64,000 nucleotides of DNA from a virus: the IMG/VR virus record IMGVR_UViG_3300030060_006317, positions 1-64,000 of that record; one strand, given 5' to 3'. Both the position numbers and the translations under genes were made by a program. Positions within the stretch are counted from its first letter, which is position 1. Every line of letters starts with the position of its first letter. The notes beneath the pieces were generated by a model, which was not told where the DNA came from, ran no database searches, and was given only the letters and a program-made list of their open reading frames with translations. Below, in pieces: positions 42,620 to 52,000 of the stretch.

Positions 42620-43570
42620 ATGAAACTCACCAATGAAGAACTATTGCAGATCGTCAAAGAAGAGCTTGATGCCGTTTTGAATGAAAAGTGTCAGAAAGGC
42701 TACAAAACTCACGAGAAGAGAAAAACAAAAAAAATGTTTGGAAGGACTTATCGCAATTGCATAAAGGCAGAAGAGGGAATGGAAGAGGAAAAAAATCCTA
42801 GAATTCCAAGAAAGAAAGGACAACCTGCTAAGAGCAAGAAACACTCCGATCTATACACAGATGAAGATCCAAAAGGAACAATCCATGGACTAAAGTTTGC
42901 CACAGAAGCAGATGCTAAAAAGAGTGTGGCTAAGATTAAGAAATCTGGAAGATCTCACGCCCACAAAGTTCAGGCTGCTGTAGCGATGGAACAGAGAGCA
43001 AAAGCTGCCGGCAAGAAAAGTGCTGCCGCAGTTTACAGAAAATACATTAACTCCGTCAAAAAAGAAGAAGTTTATTCAGAAAAGCAACGAAGATACATGT
43101 GCGCTATGGCAGAGCCTGATGCAGACAGACCAGATGGTTTGAGCCAAGCTGAAGCTGAAGAAATGTGCAAAGGTCCAATGAAAAAAGAAGCCAAAGCATA
43201 TCATTGGGATGAGCCCAATTGGCATTATGATGGTGGCTATGGCGATCCTGAAGGTCCTGATTCCAAGTGGTATATGACTGAAGCGGAGCTTGAAGAGAAA
43301 AAGAAAAAGCGTAAGAAAGCTGGAACTGAGTCCAGCAAAGAGTCTTCCCTCCGCGACTGGTTTGGTCGTAAAGGAGCAAAAGGCAAGAAGAAAGGTTGGG
43401 TTGATTGTAATGCCCCCGACGGCAAAGGTGGATACAAGTCTTGCGGTCGTGGATCAGGCGAGAAAAGAAAGAAGTATCCTGCATGTCGTCCAACTCCCGG
43501 CGCATGTAAAGAAAGAGGTAAAGGAAAGTCTTGGGGTAAAAAAGCTAAAAAACAAGGAAAAAGAAAATGA
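42620..43570 (+). CDS. tagged basic protein 2 (probable internal head protein)
   Basis: 316 aa. N-terminus MKLTNEELLQIVKEEL, with V12-K13-E14, leads into a Lys-rich region. There are Ala/Lys motifs (AHKVQAAVAMEQRAKAAGKK) around residues 112-131, a YMCAMAEPDAD segment, and a C-terminal Cys/Gly-rich block GWVDCNAPDGKGGYKSCG and YPACRPTPGACKERGKGKSW (about residues 262-309), which resembles zinc- or disulphide-rich motifs seen in phage virion proteins. It abuts the previous gene and overlaps the next by 4 nt. Confidence 0.6.
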   Translation: MKLTNEELLQIVKEELDAVLNEKCQKGYKTHEKRKTKKMFGRTYRNCIKAEEGMEEEKNPRIPRKKGQPAKSKKHSDLYTDEDPKGTIHGLKFATEADAKKSVAKIKKSGRSHAHKVQAAVAMEQRAKAAGKKSAAAVYRKYINSVKKEEVYSEKQRRYMCAMAEPDADRPDGLSQAEAEEMCKGPMKKEAKAYHWDEPNWHYDGGYGDPEGPDSKWYMTEAELEEKKKKRKKAGTESSKESSLRDWFGRKGAKGKKKGWVDCNAPDGKGGYKSCGRGSGEKRKKYPACRPTPGACKERGKGKSWGKKAKKQGKRK

Positions 43571-44091
43571 AATTAACAGAAGAAATATTAAAAGAATTAA
43601 TTAAAGAGGTTTTAGATGAAGGTCGTCTTCCCGATATTCCTGGTGTTTACCGAAATCCATTTACCGGAGAAGACTTAACACCAGAGCAAAAAGCTCGTCT
43701 TGATCAACCACTAGACCTAACACTAGACAAGCCAGCTTGGTTCCTTGATCTTAAAATGAGATATAAAGCAGAGAATCGAACCCCAGAGGAGAAAGCAGCG
43801 TTTGCTGATGAGTTGGCCCAAAGGGAACGTGACGATCAAGCTCGAATAGATCGAGAGATTGAGAGAGAGCGCCAAAGAGAAAAGAATTTAGAGCGTGACC
43901 GTATGGATTACCTTAAAACTACAAAAGCCTCACACGGTGGAAAGTTTCCAATACCTGGTCCCGATGGAGAGATGACTGTCCGAGGCGTTGGTGTCTTGGA
44001 AGATCCACCAGAAGATCCACCTCTAAGAGCAGTTCCATCTCGCCGTAGGAGAAGAACCTCTGGTCCATTGCGCGAAGGTAAAGAGAAATGA
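43567..44091 (+). CDS. tagged protein 3
   Basis: 174 aa. N-terminus MKLTEEILKELIKEVLDEG; L11-I12-K13-E14. The middle is charged with Arg/Glu-rich helix (QRERDDQARIDREIERERQR, about 98-117), followed by a GGKFPIPGPDGEM segment and a basic Arg cluster. Overlaps the upstream gene by 4 nt (ATGA) and the next gene by 4 nt (ATGA). Confidence 0.55.
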   Translation: MKLTEEILKELIKEVLDEGRLPDIPGVYRNPFTGEDLTPEQKARLDQPLDLTLDKPAWFLDLKMRYKAENRTPEEKAAFADELAQRERDDQARIDREIERERQREKNLERDRMDYLKTTKASHGGKFPIPGPDGEMTVRGVGVLEDPPEDPPLRAVPSRRRRRTSGPLREGKEK

Positions 44092-44567
44092 AAATCACAT
44101 CAGAAAATTTAAAGCAAATTATCAGAGAAGAGCTAGAAACTGCCATCTTTGAAGATGTGATCGAAGAAGAGGGGCTTTTGTACGAAGGAGACGATTCAAT
44201 CCTTGAAGTGTTTGAGGATGCAACCCTTGAAGAAGGTGGACACGCTTGTGGTGCTTGTCTGTTTGAAATGTTGCAAGAAGCATCTTGTGGCTGCCCTGAT
44301 CTTATGGGCGAAGCCGTGTATCAAGGCAAGACCGTTCAACTTAACAAGCCAACCCGTGGCGATGTCAAGAAGTTCAAGGTATATGTCAACTCAGGCAAGA
44401 AAGATAAGGAAGGACGAGTCAAGGCAAAGAAAATTAACTTTGGAGACAAAAAGATGAAAATCAAGAAGTCAAACCCAAAGCGAAGAAAATCTTTTAGAGC
44501 ACGACATAAGTGCCACACAGCGAAGGATAAGAAGACCGCCCGTTATTGGTCTTGCAAAAAGTGGTAG
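44088..44567 (+). CDS. tagged protein 4 with Cys-rich and basic C-terminus
   Basis: 159 aa. N-terminus MKITSENLKQIIREEL (I12-R13-E14), an acidic region, then a Cys-rich CGACLFEMLQEASCGCPD segment (about residues 57-74), and a basic C-terminus FRARHKCHTAKDKKTARYWS (about 137-156) ending CKKW. The FRARHxCxxAKDKxTARYWSCxxW pattern is known to me from other phage structural proteins and probably binds zinc or nucleic acid. Overlaps the previous gene by 4 nt. Confidence 0.6.
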   Translation: MKITSENLKQIIREELETAIFEDVIEEEGLLYEGDDSILEVFEDATLEEGGHACGACLFEMLQEASCGCPDLMGEAVYQGKTVQLNKPTRGDVKKFKVYVNSGKKDKEGRVKAKKINFGDKKMKIKKSNPKRRKSFRARHKCHTAKDKKTARYWSCKKW

Positions 44568-44575
44568 GAACTAAA

Positions 44576-44809
44576 ATGAAATTAACTAAAGAACAATTAA
44601 AGCAAATTATCTCAGAAGAACTTGAGACTTTTCAAGAGCAAGAAGGTCAAGAAGGATCATTTTTGCAAATTTCTGTATCAAACGATGGATACGATATAGA
44701 CATTGAACAAATATCGAATCCCGATGAAGTTAATATTGATGTATCCGAGAATCCATATGTTGCCTACAGAGCAGTTGTAAAAGTTATAAAATCAAGCGGA
44801 GAACTCTAA
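44576..44809 (+). CDS. tagged protein 5, small
   Basis: 77 aa from the ATG at 44576. N-terminus MKLTKEQLKQIISEEL (I12-S13-E14), an acidic linker, then a short beta/helix domain with SFLQISVSND and VAYRAVVKVIK. The longer frame from 44546 lies within the preceding gene and is rejected. The fold is not recognised. Confidence 0.55.
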   Translation: MKLTKEQLKQIISEELETFQEQEGQEGSFLQISVSNDGYDIDIEQISNPDEVNIDVSENPYVAYRAVVKVIKSSGEL

Positions 44810-44810
44810 A

Positions 44811-45134
44811 ATGAAACTTACAAAAGAACAGCTAAAACAAATCATCAAAGAAGAGCTTCAGGCTGTTCTAAGGATGAATGAAGGCTACGAGGATTATGAA
44901 GATCATCCACTTTACAAGAAAATTATAGAACTAAACGCCGAAGCCGAAGAGGCTTTAGATGAATACATTGATTCAACTGAGGATGATTGGCTATCAGACT
45001 ATGTAGAGCAGGTTGAAGTAAAAGGTCTCGATGCTGTTGCAAGAGAGTGGATTAGTGATCTTGAGCAAGGCGCACTGGGAGATCAGCTTGCTGCATTTGC
45101 TGCACAAGACAAGAGTGATGCTTTTTATCACTAA
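44811..45134 (+). CDS. tagged protein 6, acidic
   Basis: 107 aa. N-terminus MKLTKEQLKQIIKEEL, identical to the consensus with I12-K13-E14, then an acidic helical region (LNAEAEEALDEYIDS). Last of the six tandem tagged genes. It starts 1 nt after the previous gene, so the block is one transcript. Confidence 0.58.
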   Translation: MKLTKEQLKQIIKEELQAVLRMNEGYEDYEDHPLYKKIIELNAEAEEALDEYIDSTEDDWLSDYVEQVEVKGLDAVAREWISDLEQGALGDQLAAFAAQDKSDAFYH

Positions 45135-45152
45135 CCGAAGGAGAAAATTAAA

Positions 45153-45422
45153 ATGGCAACACTAACAAAAGATGACATTTGGAAAGTAATTCAAATGGGA
45201 CTGGCTACACTCGTTATTCCGCTTGCGGGATGGGTGTGGAACATGAATGTTGAAGTCGCAGAACTGAGAAACGATCTTGGTGACGCAGAGGAGGTAATCA
45301 CCTCTCTTGAAAAAAAGCTCCAGGGTTCGGACGACAACGCGAGACAAATCATAGGAATCGAGAAAGACATCGAATACATGAAGGGTTCTCTGGGTCGGAT
45401 CGAACAAATGGTGACGAGATGA
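45153..45422 (+). CDS. small membrane protein with coiled coil (possible spanin/holin-like)
   Basis: 89 aa. A single N-terminal hydrophobic segment (about residues 14-30) follows a short polar start, and the rest is a heptad-rich coiled coil (about residues 34-85). This layout fits an inner-membrane spanin or a holin-accessory protein. Two further small membrane/secreted genes follow, forming a possible lysis group. The endolysin itself lies at 56448. Confidence 0.5.
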   Translation: MATLTKDDIWKVIQMGLATLVIPLAGWVWNMNVEVAELRNDLGDAEEVITSLEKKLQGSDDNARQIIGIEKDIEYMKGSLGRIEQMVTR

Positions 45423-45640
45423 CTGCTGGAATGTTTGTACTATTGTTTAATTCCCCCGTTGCAGATGCAGCGCCTGAGTGTGACGACCTTAAAAAAGACA
45501 TGATCGCACTAGAACTATTTCTTAAGGACAAGGAAGATCACAAAGATCATTGTCCAAGATTAAAATGGGTCCAACCAGACATTGAGATATACAAGAAAAC
45601 TCTTAAGTCTCAACTTCCGGAGGGATGCAAAAAGGAGTAG
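45419..45640 (+). CDS. small exported Cys-containing protein
   Basis: 73 aa. A signal peptide with likely cleavage around VADA|AP (about residue 16-18) precedes a Cys-rich mature part (ECDDL, DHCPRL, EGCKKE). ATGA overlaps the previous stop. It may be periplasmic and act with the neighbouring membrane proteins; function is unknown. Confidence 0.5.
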   Translation: MTAGMFVLLFNSPVADAAPECDDLKKDMIALELFLKDKEDHKDHCPRLKWVQPDIEIYKKTLKSQLPEGCKKE

Positions 45641-45643
45641 AAG

Positions 45644-45802
45644 GTGACACCGGTTGACTTAGCATTTAAAGCAATTTTTTGGAAGGCGATGTTCTTTGGG
45701 ATAATAATTCCAACCATCGCCTTTTGCTGTTTTTACTACTTATCATACCGGCAACAAAAAGAGTTTTTAAAACAACTAAGAGATCAATTGGAGAAAAAAT
45801 GA
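45644..45802 (+). CDS. 52-aa membrane protein (GTG start)
   Basis: GTG at 45644 with AAGGAG at 45632-45637. One long hydrophobic segment (about residues 14-36, with IIIPTIAFCCF) and a basic coiled C-terminus (QQKEFLKQLRDQLEKK). It overlaps the aldolase start by 4 nt (ATGA). Its size and layout would suit a holin or i-spanin; not established. Confidence 0.55.
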   Translation: MTPVDLAFKAIFWKAMFFGIIIPTIAFCCFYYLSYRQQKEFLKQLRDQLEKK

Positions 45803-46398
45803 TTACAGCAATGGGCGACGTCATGAGACGTGCATATGAAAGAGGATGGATAACAACCAGAGATGGAAATGTTTCCGTGAAGAGAAGTGGGAGTGACATA
45901 TTCTATATCACACCTAGTGGTTGGAGAAAAACAATCATCCACCCAGAACACATGATAAAAGTCGAACTAACTCCCGCTGGTCTTACAATTTTAGACAACC
46001 ATGCAAAACCTTCTGGTGAATTGTCGATGCATGCCAAACTTCTTAGGTTTAGAAAATACACAACGTCGGTGGTGCACCTTCACCCCACAAACATAATAGC
46101 GGCTATGTATGCTGGAGTAGATCTTCAAAACCTGGCAGCAGAGTTTCCGGAAGTATCTAGATACACAAAAGTGGGACCTTCTGTCCCAGTGTTACCTGTC
46201 ACATCACATGAGTTGGCAGAGGCCACACATGAAGCTTTTACTCAATTCAAGACCGAAGGGACAAATAGGCTCAAGTTTGACATTGTTGGGCAAAAAAACC
46301 ACGGTGTATGTGCGATAGGGAAAAATCCGTGGGATGCTTTTGAGCACATTGAAAGGTTGGAACATATATGCGAAATATTTTTAAAAAGTAGAAAGTAA
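45799..46398 (+). CDS. class II aldolase/adducin-family protein
   Basis: 199 aa from the ATG at 45799 (ATGA overlap); a longer frame from 45679 reads through the preceding gene and is rejected. It has GN (23-24), SG (40-41), Glu74, HLH (93-95) and NHG (167-169), the Glu and three zinc His of the family. It resembles sugar-phosphate aldolases such as FucA or the dehydratase MtnB. The substrate cannot be read from sequence. A metabolic enzyme beside lysis-like genes is unusual. Confidence 0.82.
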   Translation: MITAMGDVMRRAYERGWITTRDGNVSVKRSGSDIFYITPSGWRKTIIHPEHMIKVELTPAGLTILDNHAKPSGELSMHAKLLRFRKYTTSVVHLHPTNIIAAMYAGVDLQNLAAEFPEVSRYTKVGPSVPVLPVTSHELAEATHEAFTQFKTEGTNRLKFDIVGQKNHGVCAIGKNPWDAFEHIERLEHICEIFLKSRK

Positions 46399-46408
46399 AC
46401 AAAAACAC

Positions 46409-46437
46409 TTGACAAAAAACTATTTACATGTTATATT
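46409..46437 (+). promoter_or_regulatory. sigma70-type promoter
   Basis: TTGACA (46409-46414), 17 nt, TATATT (46432-46437), TGTTATATT. Precedes the gene at 46456. Confidence 0.85.
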
Positions 46438-46455
46438 ACTATAGAGGTAAGAATA

Positions 46456-47208
46456 ATGAAATTAATTTTAGAAAGTTGGAGAAAGTTTCAAGATTTGGAT
46501 GAAGCTACCAGAAGAGACTTGATTCGCGGAGCCGCCGCTGGTGGTGCTCTTACCGCTGCAGGCGCTAATATTTTCGGCGATGATGATGTGGAGCCTGAAG
46601 ATATAGCCAAAGCTACACAAGAAAAAGAAAAGGCTGCAAAAATAGATTATGGAAAAGAAGCTCTATCAAAACTTAGGTGGGTTCCAAATGTTGAGAATTA
46701 TTATTTAGCACCAGCTACTGACACTTCGACTGGACAATCATATGTTTATATACCTCTGTCAATGCTTTATGATATGGCCGATACCGACAATGATCTTTTC
46801 ATGGATGTTGATGATGCAAAAGACTTTTATTTAAATTGGACTATAGGTCAAATTCACAGGTATGTTTTTGGAGAATTAGCATTTTGGGGAACCGAAGTTA
46901 GTGATGACCCGAATAGTATGAAGTTGGCACAAACCATGACTGTTAAAAACAATCGAAACCAATCTGTAGTATTGAAAAAACTTCCTATAGCGTGGACTGT
47001 ATCGATGAATGTTTGGCTTGATAGAATGGTCAATTTCGACGGAGAACTATCGAGATCCACAGCAACTCAAAAAAGACAATTAATGATTGACCAACAAGTA
47101 AGCGAAAGTAGTTACAAAAAACTTCTTCAAGATTACGAGAGGGTTATGAATAGCCTAAACAATCCAGTTACGGTAAAAAACCCAGACTATTTTGTACCAC
47201 TACAATAG
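46456..47208 (+). CDS. hypothetical protein with capsid-targeting-like N-terminus
   Basis: 250 aa. The first residues, MKLILESWRKFQDLDEA (L14-D-E16|A17), match the second type of possible capsid-targeting peptide seen also at 38829. A Gly/Ala-rich hydrophobic stretch (about 24-40) follows, then a globular alpha/beta body with YVYIPLSMLYDMADTDND near 95-112 and a helical C-terminus. Unlike the other tagged genes it lies behind a sigma70 promoter. Confidence 0.5.
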   Translation: MKLILESWRKFQDLDEATRRDLIRGAAAGGALTAAGANIFGDDDVEPEDIAKATQEKEKAAKIDYGKEALSKLRWVPNVENYYLAPATDTSTGQSYVYIPLSMLYDMADTDNDLFMDVDDAKDFYLNWTIGQIHRYVFGELAFWGTEVSDDPNSMKLAQTMTVKNNRNQSVVLKKLPIAWTVSMNVWLDRMVNFDGELSRSTATQKRQLMIDQQVSESSYKKLLQDYERVMNSLNNPVTVKNPDYFVPLQ

Positions 47209-47216
47209 GAGAGACA

Positions 47217-47348
47217 ATGATATTATTTATTTTACTACTTTTTACTACAAATGCGGGACTTACACCGACAGAGAAAGCATCTGAAAACATAGAAGCTTAC
47301 ACTAATATTTGTATTACTTTATCAGAAGATCCAAAAAAATGTAAATAA
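47217..47348 (+). CDS. 43-aa small exported peptide
   Basis: ATG at 47217 follows AGGAGAG. Residues 1-13 are a hydrophobic signal-like segment (ILFILLLF) with a TNAG cleavage-like site, followed by a short polar tail with two Cys. Starts 8 nt after the preceding gene. Function unknown. Confidence 0.45.
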   Translation: MILFILLLFTTNAGLTPTEKASENIEAYTNICITLSEDPKKCK

Positions 47349-47353
47349 AATAC

Positions 47354-47382
47354 TTGACAAACGTTCTTCAACATGTTATATT
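47354..47382 (+). promoter_or_regulatory. sigma70-type promoter
   Basis: TTGACA (47354-47359), 17 nt, TATATT (47377-47382), TGTTATATT. Confidence 0.88.
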
Positions 47383-47403
47383 ATAATATACAACGGAGGA
47401 CAC

Positions 47404-48342
47404 ATGAATTACAATTTAGGCTATGCGTGTATCAACACGGAATTATCATCTTTGAAACCAAAGGTTTCAACCAATCGCACAATGCGACGAAAAACATTTG
47501 ACGAAAAAGGTCTTAATTACACATCAGAACTTATCTTACAAAACGTAACCGACCTACTTACTATTCTCAAGTGGAACGCAGCGAACGATATTCACTTCTT
47601 TCGCCTGTCCTCTGAGATATTCCCTTGGGCTTCTGAATACAAACTTGAAGACCTCAAAGACTTCGACGCAATTGAGGAAGCTCTTTATGAAGCCGGTCTG
47701 TTTGCTAGTGAGAACAACATTCGTCTCACATGTCATCCGGGTCCCTTCAACAAACTTTGTTCTCCTAATGAGCAGGTTGTGCTTAACACCATCAAAGATC
47801 TTGAGATTAACGGCAAGATGATGGATCTCTTGTGCCAACCTCGCTCACCTTGGGCAAAGATCAACATCCATGTAGGAGGAGCTTACAATGATAAACCTAT
47901 GGCCCTTGGCAATTTTTGCCGGAACTTCGCTAGATTATCGGAAGCTGTACGGACTAGACTGACTGTAGAGAATGACGACAAAGAGTCGCTTTACTCAACT
48001 CAAGAACTTTACGATGGTATATTCAAACAAATAGGCATCCCCATCGTCCACGACTATCATCATCACACTTTGTGCACTGGTGGTCTGTCGCAACAGGATG
48101 CCGTTGAGTTGGCTTTGACGACTTGGGGCGATGTTGTCCCTGTTGTCCACTACAGCCAGTCACGTTCTGTGGAACACAACGATCCAAAGATCAGACCACA
48201 GGCACACAGCGACTCTTATTGGACTCCAATAGATACCTATGGTCATCGAATGGACATCATGCTGGAGTGTAAACATAAAGAGATTGGATTGTTTAAAATG
48301 AGGGAACTTATGGCTTCTAAAAAACTACTTATGTGTGCGTAA
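47404..48342 (+). CDS. uvsE: UV DNA damage endonuclease (UvsE/UvdE)
   Basis: 312 aa. A TIM-barrel enzyme with the RLSSEIFPWAS segment near residue 63 (as in UvdE family YRxSS), CHPGPF, INIHVGGAY, ENDD and HDYHHH metal-binding residues, and a HYSQSRS strand followed by an HS-Y late His. It nicks DNA 5' to pyrimidine dimers, letting repair proceed without photolyase. It has its own promoter and GGAGG SD. Confidence 0.88.
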   Translation: MNYNLGYACINTELSSLKPKVSTNRTMRRKTFDEKGLNYTSELILQNVTDLLTILKWNAANDIHFFRLSSEIFPWASEYKLEDLKDFDAIEEALYEAGLFASENNIRLTCHPGPFNKLCSPNEQVVLNTIKDLEINGKMMDLLCQPRSPWAKINIHVGGAYNDKPMALGNFCRNFARLSEAVRTRLTVENDDKESLYSTQELYDGIFKQIGIPIVHDYHHHTLCTGGLSQQDAVELALTTWGDVVPVVHYSQSRSVEHNDPKIRPQAHSDSYWTPIDTYGHRMDIMLECKHKEIGLFKMRELMASKKLLMCA

Positions 48343-48357
48343 CATTGGAGGTTAGCA

Positions 48358-48615
48358 ATGGATGAATATTGTGATGTTTGTGAATGTGATCCTTGTGATT
48401 GTCATGGGTCAACACCGGATAAAATGAGATATGCATATGTCAAATATAAAAATAATTATTATGTTCCTAGAGCCCCATCATTTTGTATGGCAAGAGAAAG
48501 AAACGATGCATTTAAGCAAAAATTGAAAATCGAACCAGTAATTGTAGGAACATTCGAATGGGAAAAATTATCTATAGATTCAGATGTATCATATTTGGAA
48601 GTTGACAATGTTTAA
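48358..48615 (+). CDS. hypothetical protein with N-terminal Cys cluster
   Basis: 85 aa. Residues 5-15 hold CDVCECDPCDC, a CxxCxCxxCxC cluster that may bind zinc. The rest is beta-rich with a final YLEVDNV strand. It overlaps the next gene's start by 8 nt. Family not recognised. Confidence 0.55.
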   Translation: MDEYCDVCECDPCDCHGSTPDKMRYAYVKYKNNYYVPRAPSFCMARERNDAFKQKLKIEPVIVGTFEWEKLSIDSDVSYLEVDNV

Positions 48616-48829
48616 TGTTGGAGACTTAGTCACCCTTAAGAAAAAAGGTATAGCCAAAACTCGATACCATCCAGATAAAAAAATTGGTATTGTTCGTGAA
48701 GTTAGACGTGAAGTATTTTATACTTACACTGGCGAGTTGGACGATGCTATCACTGTTTACTGGATGCCATTGGATACTCACGAAACTGTGATGGAGTTTT
48801 ATTTAGAATTTGCGGAAAAACTATGTTAG
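48608..48829 (+). CDS. small SH3-like protein
   Basis: 73 aa from the ATG at 48608. FNVGDLVTLKKKG, IGIVREVRREVFY and AITVYWMP strands fit the small SH3/KOW-like pattern found repeatedly in this window, with a short acidic C-terminal helix. The ATG at 48823 of the next gene overlaps its stop. Confidence 0.58.
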   Translation: MFNVGDLVTLKKKGIAKTRYHPDKKIGIVREVRREVFYTYTGELDDAITVYWMPLDTHETVMEFYLEFAEKLC

Positions 48830-48981
48830 GTAAATTAGTCATGCCGAATTGGAATTATGGAGTAGGAATTATTACAAGTTCAGACTGGGTCGACAACCTC
48901 TGGGAAATCTATAAAATCTACGACTTCACAACAATGACTTACTATTGGGTAGATCCAGATGATATTCAAATAATTGGATAA
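48823..48981 (+). CDS. 52-aa small SH3-like protein
   Basis: ATG at 48823 overlaps the previous stop by 7 nt. MLGKLVMPN, YGVGIITSSDW and TYYWVDPDDI give a G-V/GII/VD strand pattern matching the neighbouring SH3-like protein. Followed by the dnaE promoter. Confidence 0.5.
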   Translation: MLGKLVMPNWNYGVGIITSSDWVDNLWEIYKIYDFTTMTYYWVDPDDIQIIG

Positions 48982-48987
48982 AGATAC

Positions 48988-49016
48988 TTGACAACTATGT
49001 CTAAATGTGTTATATT
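48988..49016 (+). promoter_or_regulatory. sigma70-type promoter
   Basis: TTGACA (48988-48993), 17 nt, TATATT (49011-49016), TGTTATATT. Drives dnaE. Confidence 0.88.
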
Positions 49017-49042
49017 ATATTATAATCAATCATGGAGGACAC

Positions 49043-52000
49043 ATGAATTTAAAGAAAGAACAATTTGTAAACTTGCACGGTCACTCGTGCTTTTCGCTTT
49101 TTGATGGGTTTGGATTCCCACAAGAGCACATGAACTTTGCTCATAGCAATGGTTCAAAAGCCTTGGCACTAACTGACCATGGCTCAATGAATGGTTTATC
49201 ATATCAATTGCTAAGAGCAAAAGAAATGAAAGCCGAAGGAATAGACTTCAAGCCAATCTTTGGCGTTGAGGCTTATTACATTGATTCAATTGATGATTGG
49301 CGTGAATTACGCAATGAGATTGCACAAGACAAGAAACGTGCAAAAGAAGTTGACAAAGGTGATTCTGCGATGGTTGTCGAAGACGAACAAAGGAATGATA
49401 AGAGAGCTTTGTCTCGTAAGCGCCACATTGTCCTTCTAGCCCAGAACCAGAAAGGACTTGAGAACATCTATGAAATGGTTTCCAAGTCTTACTCTGGCGA
49501 CTACTTCTATCGTAAGCCACGTATCGACTGGGAACTTCTCAAGAAGCATCAAGAGGGCGTCATTGTCCTTACAGCGTGTCTTGGAGGTATCGCTGCGGGT
49601 TCTATGTGGAAACATCAAGAGGACGGCGAGGATGCAATTGTCGAGGACATGTTAGTAAACTTGACCAAATTTAAGGAAACATTTGGCGATAGATTCTATG
49701 CAGAATTACAGTGGAATAACATTCCAGAACAGCATCTGCTAAATCGTTGCCTAATTAAAGTAGCGGAACAGCTTGATCTAAGGCTGGTTTCTACTTGTGA
49801 CTCTCACTATCCAACACCAGATGCGTGGAAAGATAGAGAGGTTTATAAGCGTCTAGGCTGGCTTGGTAAAATGCCGGCTTGGATGGAAGATGAGATCCCA
49901 GTATCAGTAGAGGAAATCGGTTATGAACTTTATCCAAAGAACGCGCAAGAAATGTGGGAATCTTATCGAAGATACTCTAATGATTTGGGTGTGTCTTATG
50001 ACGATGATCTTGTTATTCAGTCCATTACTAACACAGCGAGCATCGCTTTCGAACAGATTGAAGATTTTCTTCCTGACACTAGTGTGCAGTTGCCTTCTTT
50101 TATGGTACCAAGCGATAAAAGCGCTGACGAAGCTTTATCAGATCTCGCAGAAAAAGCTTTGGGAACCTATCTCCGTGGAACGGATAAGACTACAAAAAGG
50201 CGGTACAGAAGAAGATTGGAGGAAGAATTAGATGTTATCTCGTCTCAAAAATTTAGTGAATACTTTTTGGCGACCAAAGCAATTACTGATTTCTCATGGA
50301 ATTATACTTTTGTTGGTCCCGCTCGCGGTTCGGCAGCTGGCTCTTTACTTGCTTTCCTACTAAAGATTACACAGATTGATCCGATCAAGTGGAACCTTCC
50401 TTTCGAACGTTTCCTTACTCGTGGTTCTTCCGGCTTTCCGGACATCGACATTGACTTTGGAGACAACTCTCTAATCAAAGACAAGATGGTCGAGGAATGG
50501 GGAGAAGACTCAGTTGCGTTTATCTCAAACTATAACACTCTTCAGCTGTCCTCATTGATCAAAGACATTTCTAAGCGAGAAGGTGTTGACTTCACCATTG
50601 TTAACAAAGTCACCAAGGCTATGTTAGCAGAGGCTACGCCAATTGCAAAGAAGAAGCACGGCATCAAAGCAGGTGTTTACACTCCCACGTTTCACGAAGT
50701 TTGTGAGTATTCCGAAAGCCTCCAGAATTTTTTCCGACAATTTCCTGAGATTCAAGCACAAGTGTTTGGGTTGATTGGCCAACCACGATCTATCGGTCGT
50801 CATGCGGCTGGCGCTATCATTGGAGACTATCTACCAAGTAAGATGCCATTGATTACTTCTAAAGGCATCAGACAGACACCTTGGGCTGAGGGTCAGAACG
50901 TTCGTCACCTCGAACCACTTGGTTTCATCAAGTTCGATATTCTTGGTCTTGAGACCCTTAAGATGTTCGAGGATGCAATCCAGCGTATCCTAATCAATCA
51001 AGGCACTCGCAACCCTACATTTGAGGATTGCAGACAGTGGTACATGGAAAATCTCCACCCATCTGTATTAGATATGGATGACCCGGTTGTCTATGAAGAG
51101 GTGTTTCATGAGGGTAAATTTGCTGGTATTTTCCAGTTTATGAACGGCGGTATGCAACGACTAGGTAAGAATGCTAAAGTGTCTTCTATTGAGGAAATTG
51201 CGACCGTGAGTGCGATCTATCGTCCCGGTCCTTTATCTGCGAACGTTGATAAGATGTATGTTAAGGCTAAGTTCGGAGACGATGACATTGAGTATGATCA
51301 CCCTCTTGTCGAGCAGGTGTTGGGCAAGACCTTTGGTCTGATTGTGTTCCAAGAGGACATCATGAATTTGGTGAACACCCTTGGAGATAAGATTACCATG
51401 TCGGATGCGAATGTGTTGCGTAAGTTGTTGACCAAGAAAGGTTTGTCCGAGACAAAGATGAGAAAGAAAAAGGATCTTTATGATCGCTTCGTCAAAGGTT
51501 GCGAGAAGAAAGGAATGTCTTTCACTCAAGCGAAAGTCTTGTGGGATAAGATGGAATACTTCTCTGGCTATGGTTTCTCAAAGAACCATGCGATCCCTTA
51601 CTCAATCATTTCTTATCAGTGTGCTTGGATGCAGACTTACTATCAAGACGAATGGGTCTCTTCTTTCCTTGACCACGAACCGGAAAAGCGTAAAGAGGCA
51701 GCGATTAACATTGCTCGTTCGTTTGGCTACGAAGTCAAAGCACTAGATATTAACACATCAGGAAAGCGATGGGAAGTTGTAAACAACAAATTAGTTTCTC
51801 CACTAACGACCATTAAGGGTCTTGGTGATGCTGCGATTGATGAGATCATATTGAAGCGTCCATTTGAGTCCGTAGAGGATCTCTTGTTTGACAAAGGTGT
51901 GATAGCACGGAAAGTCAACAAGAAGTCTCTAGATGCGATGTGTCGAGCCGGTGCAATGGAATCCTTGATGGATGACCGCTTCTTTGGAGACAAACACTTC

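Noticed and set aside
45679-45798. N-terminal extension of the aldolase gene
   Set aside because: The extension reads through the 52-aa membrane gene in another frame and lacks an SD; the ATG at 45799 overlaps its stop.
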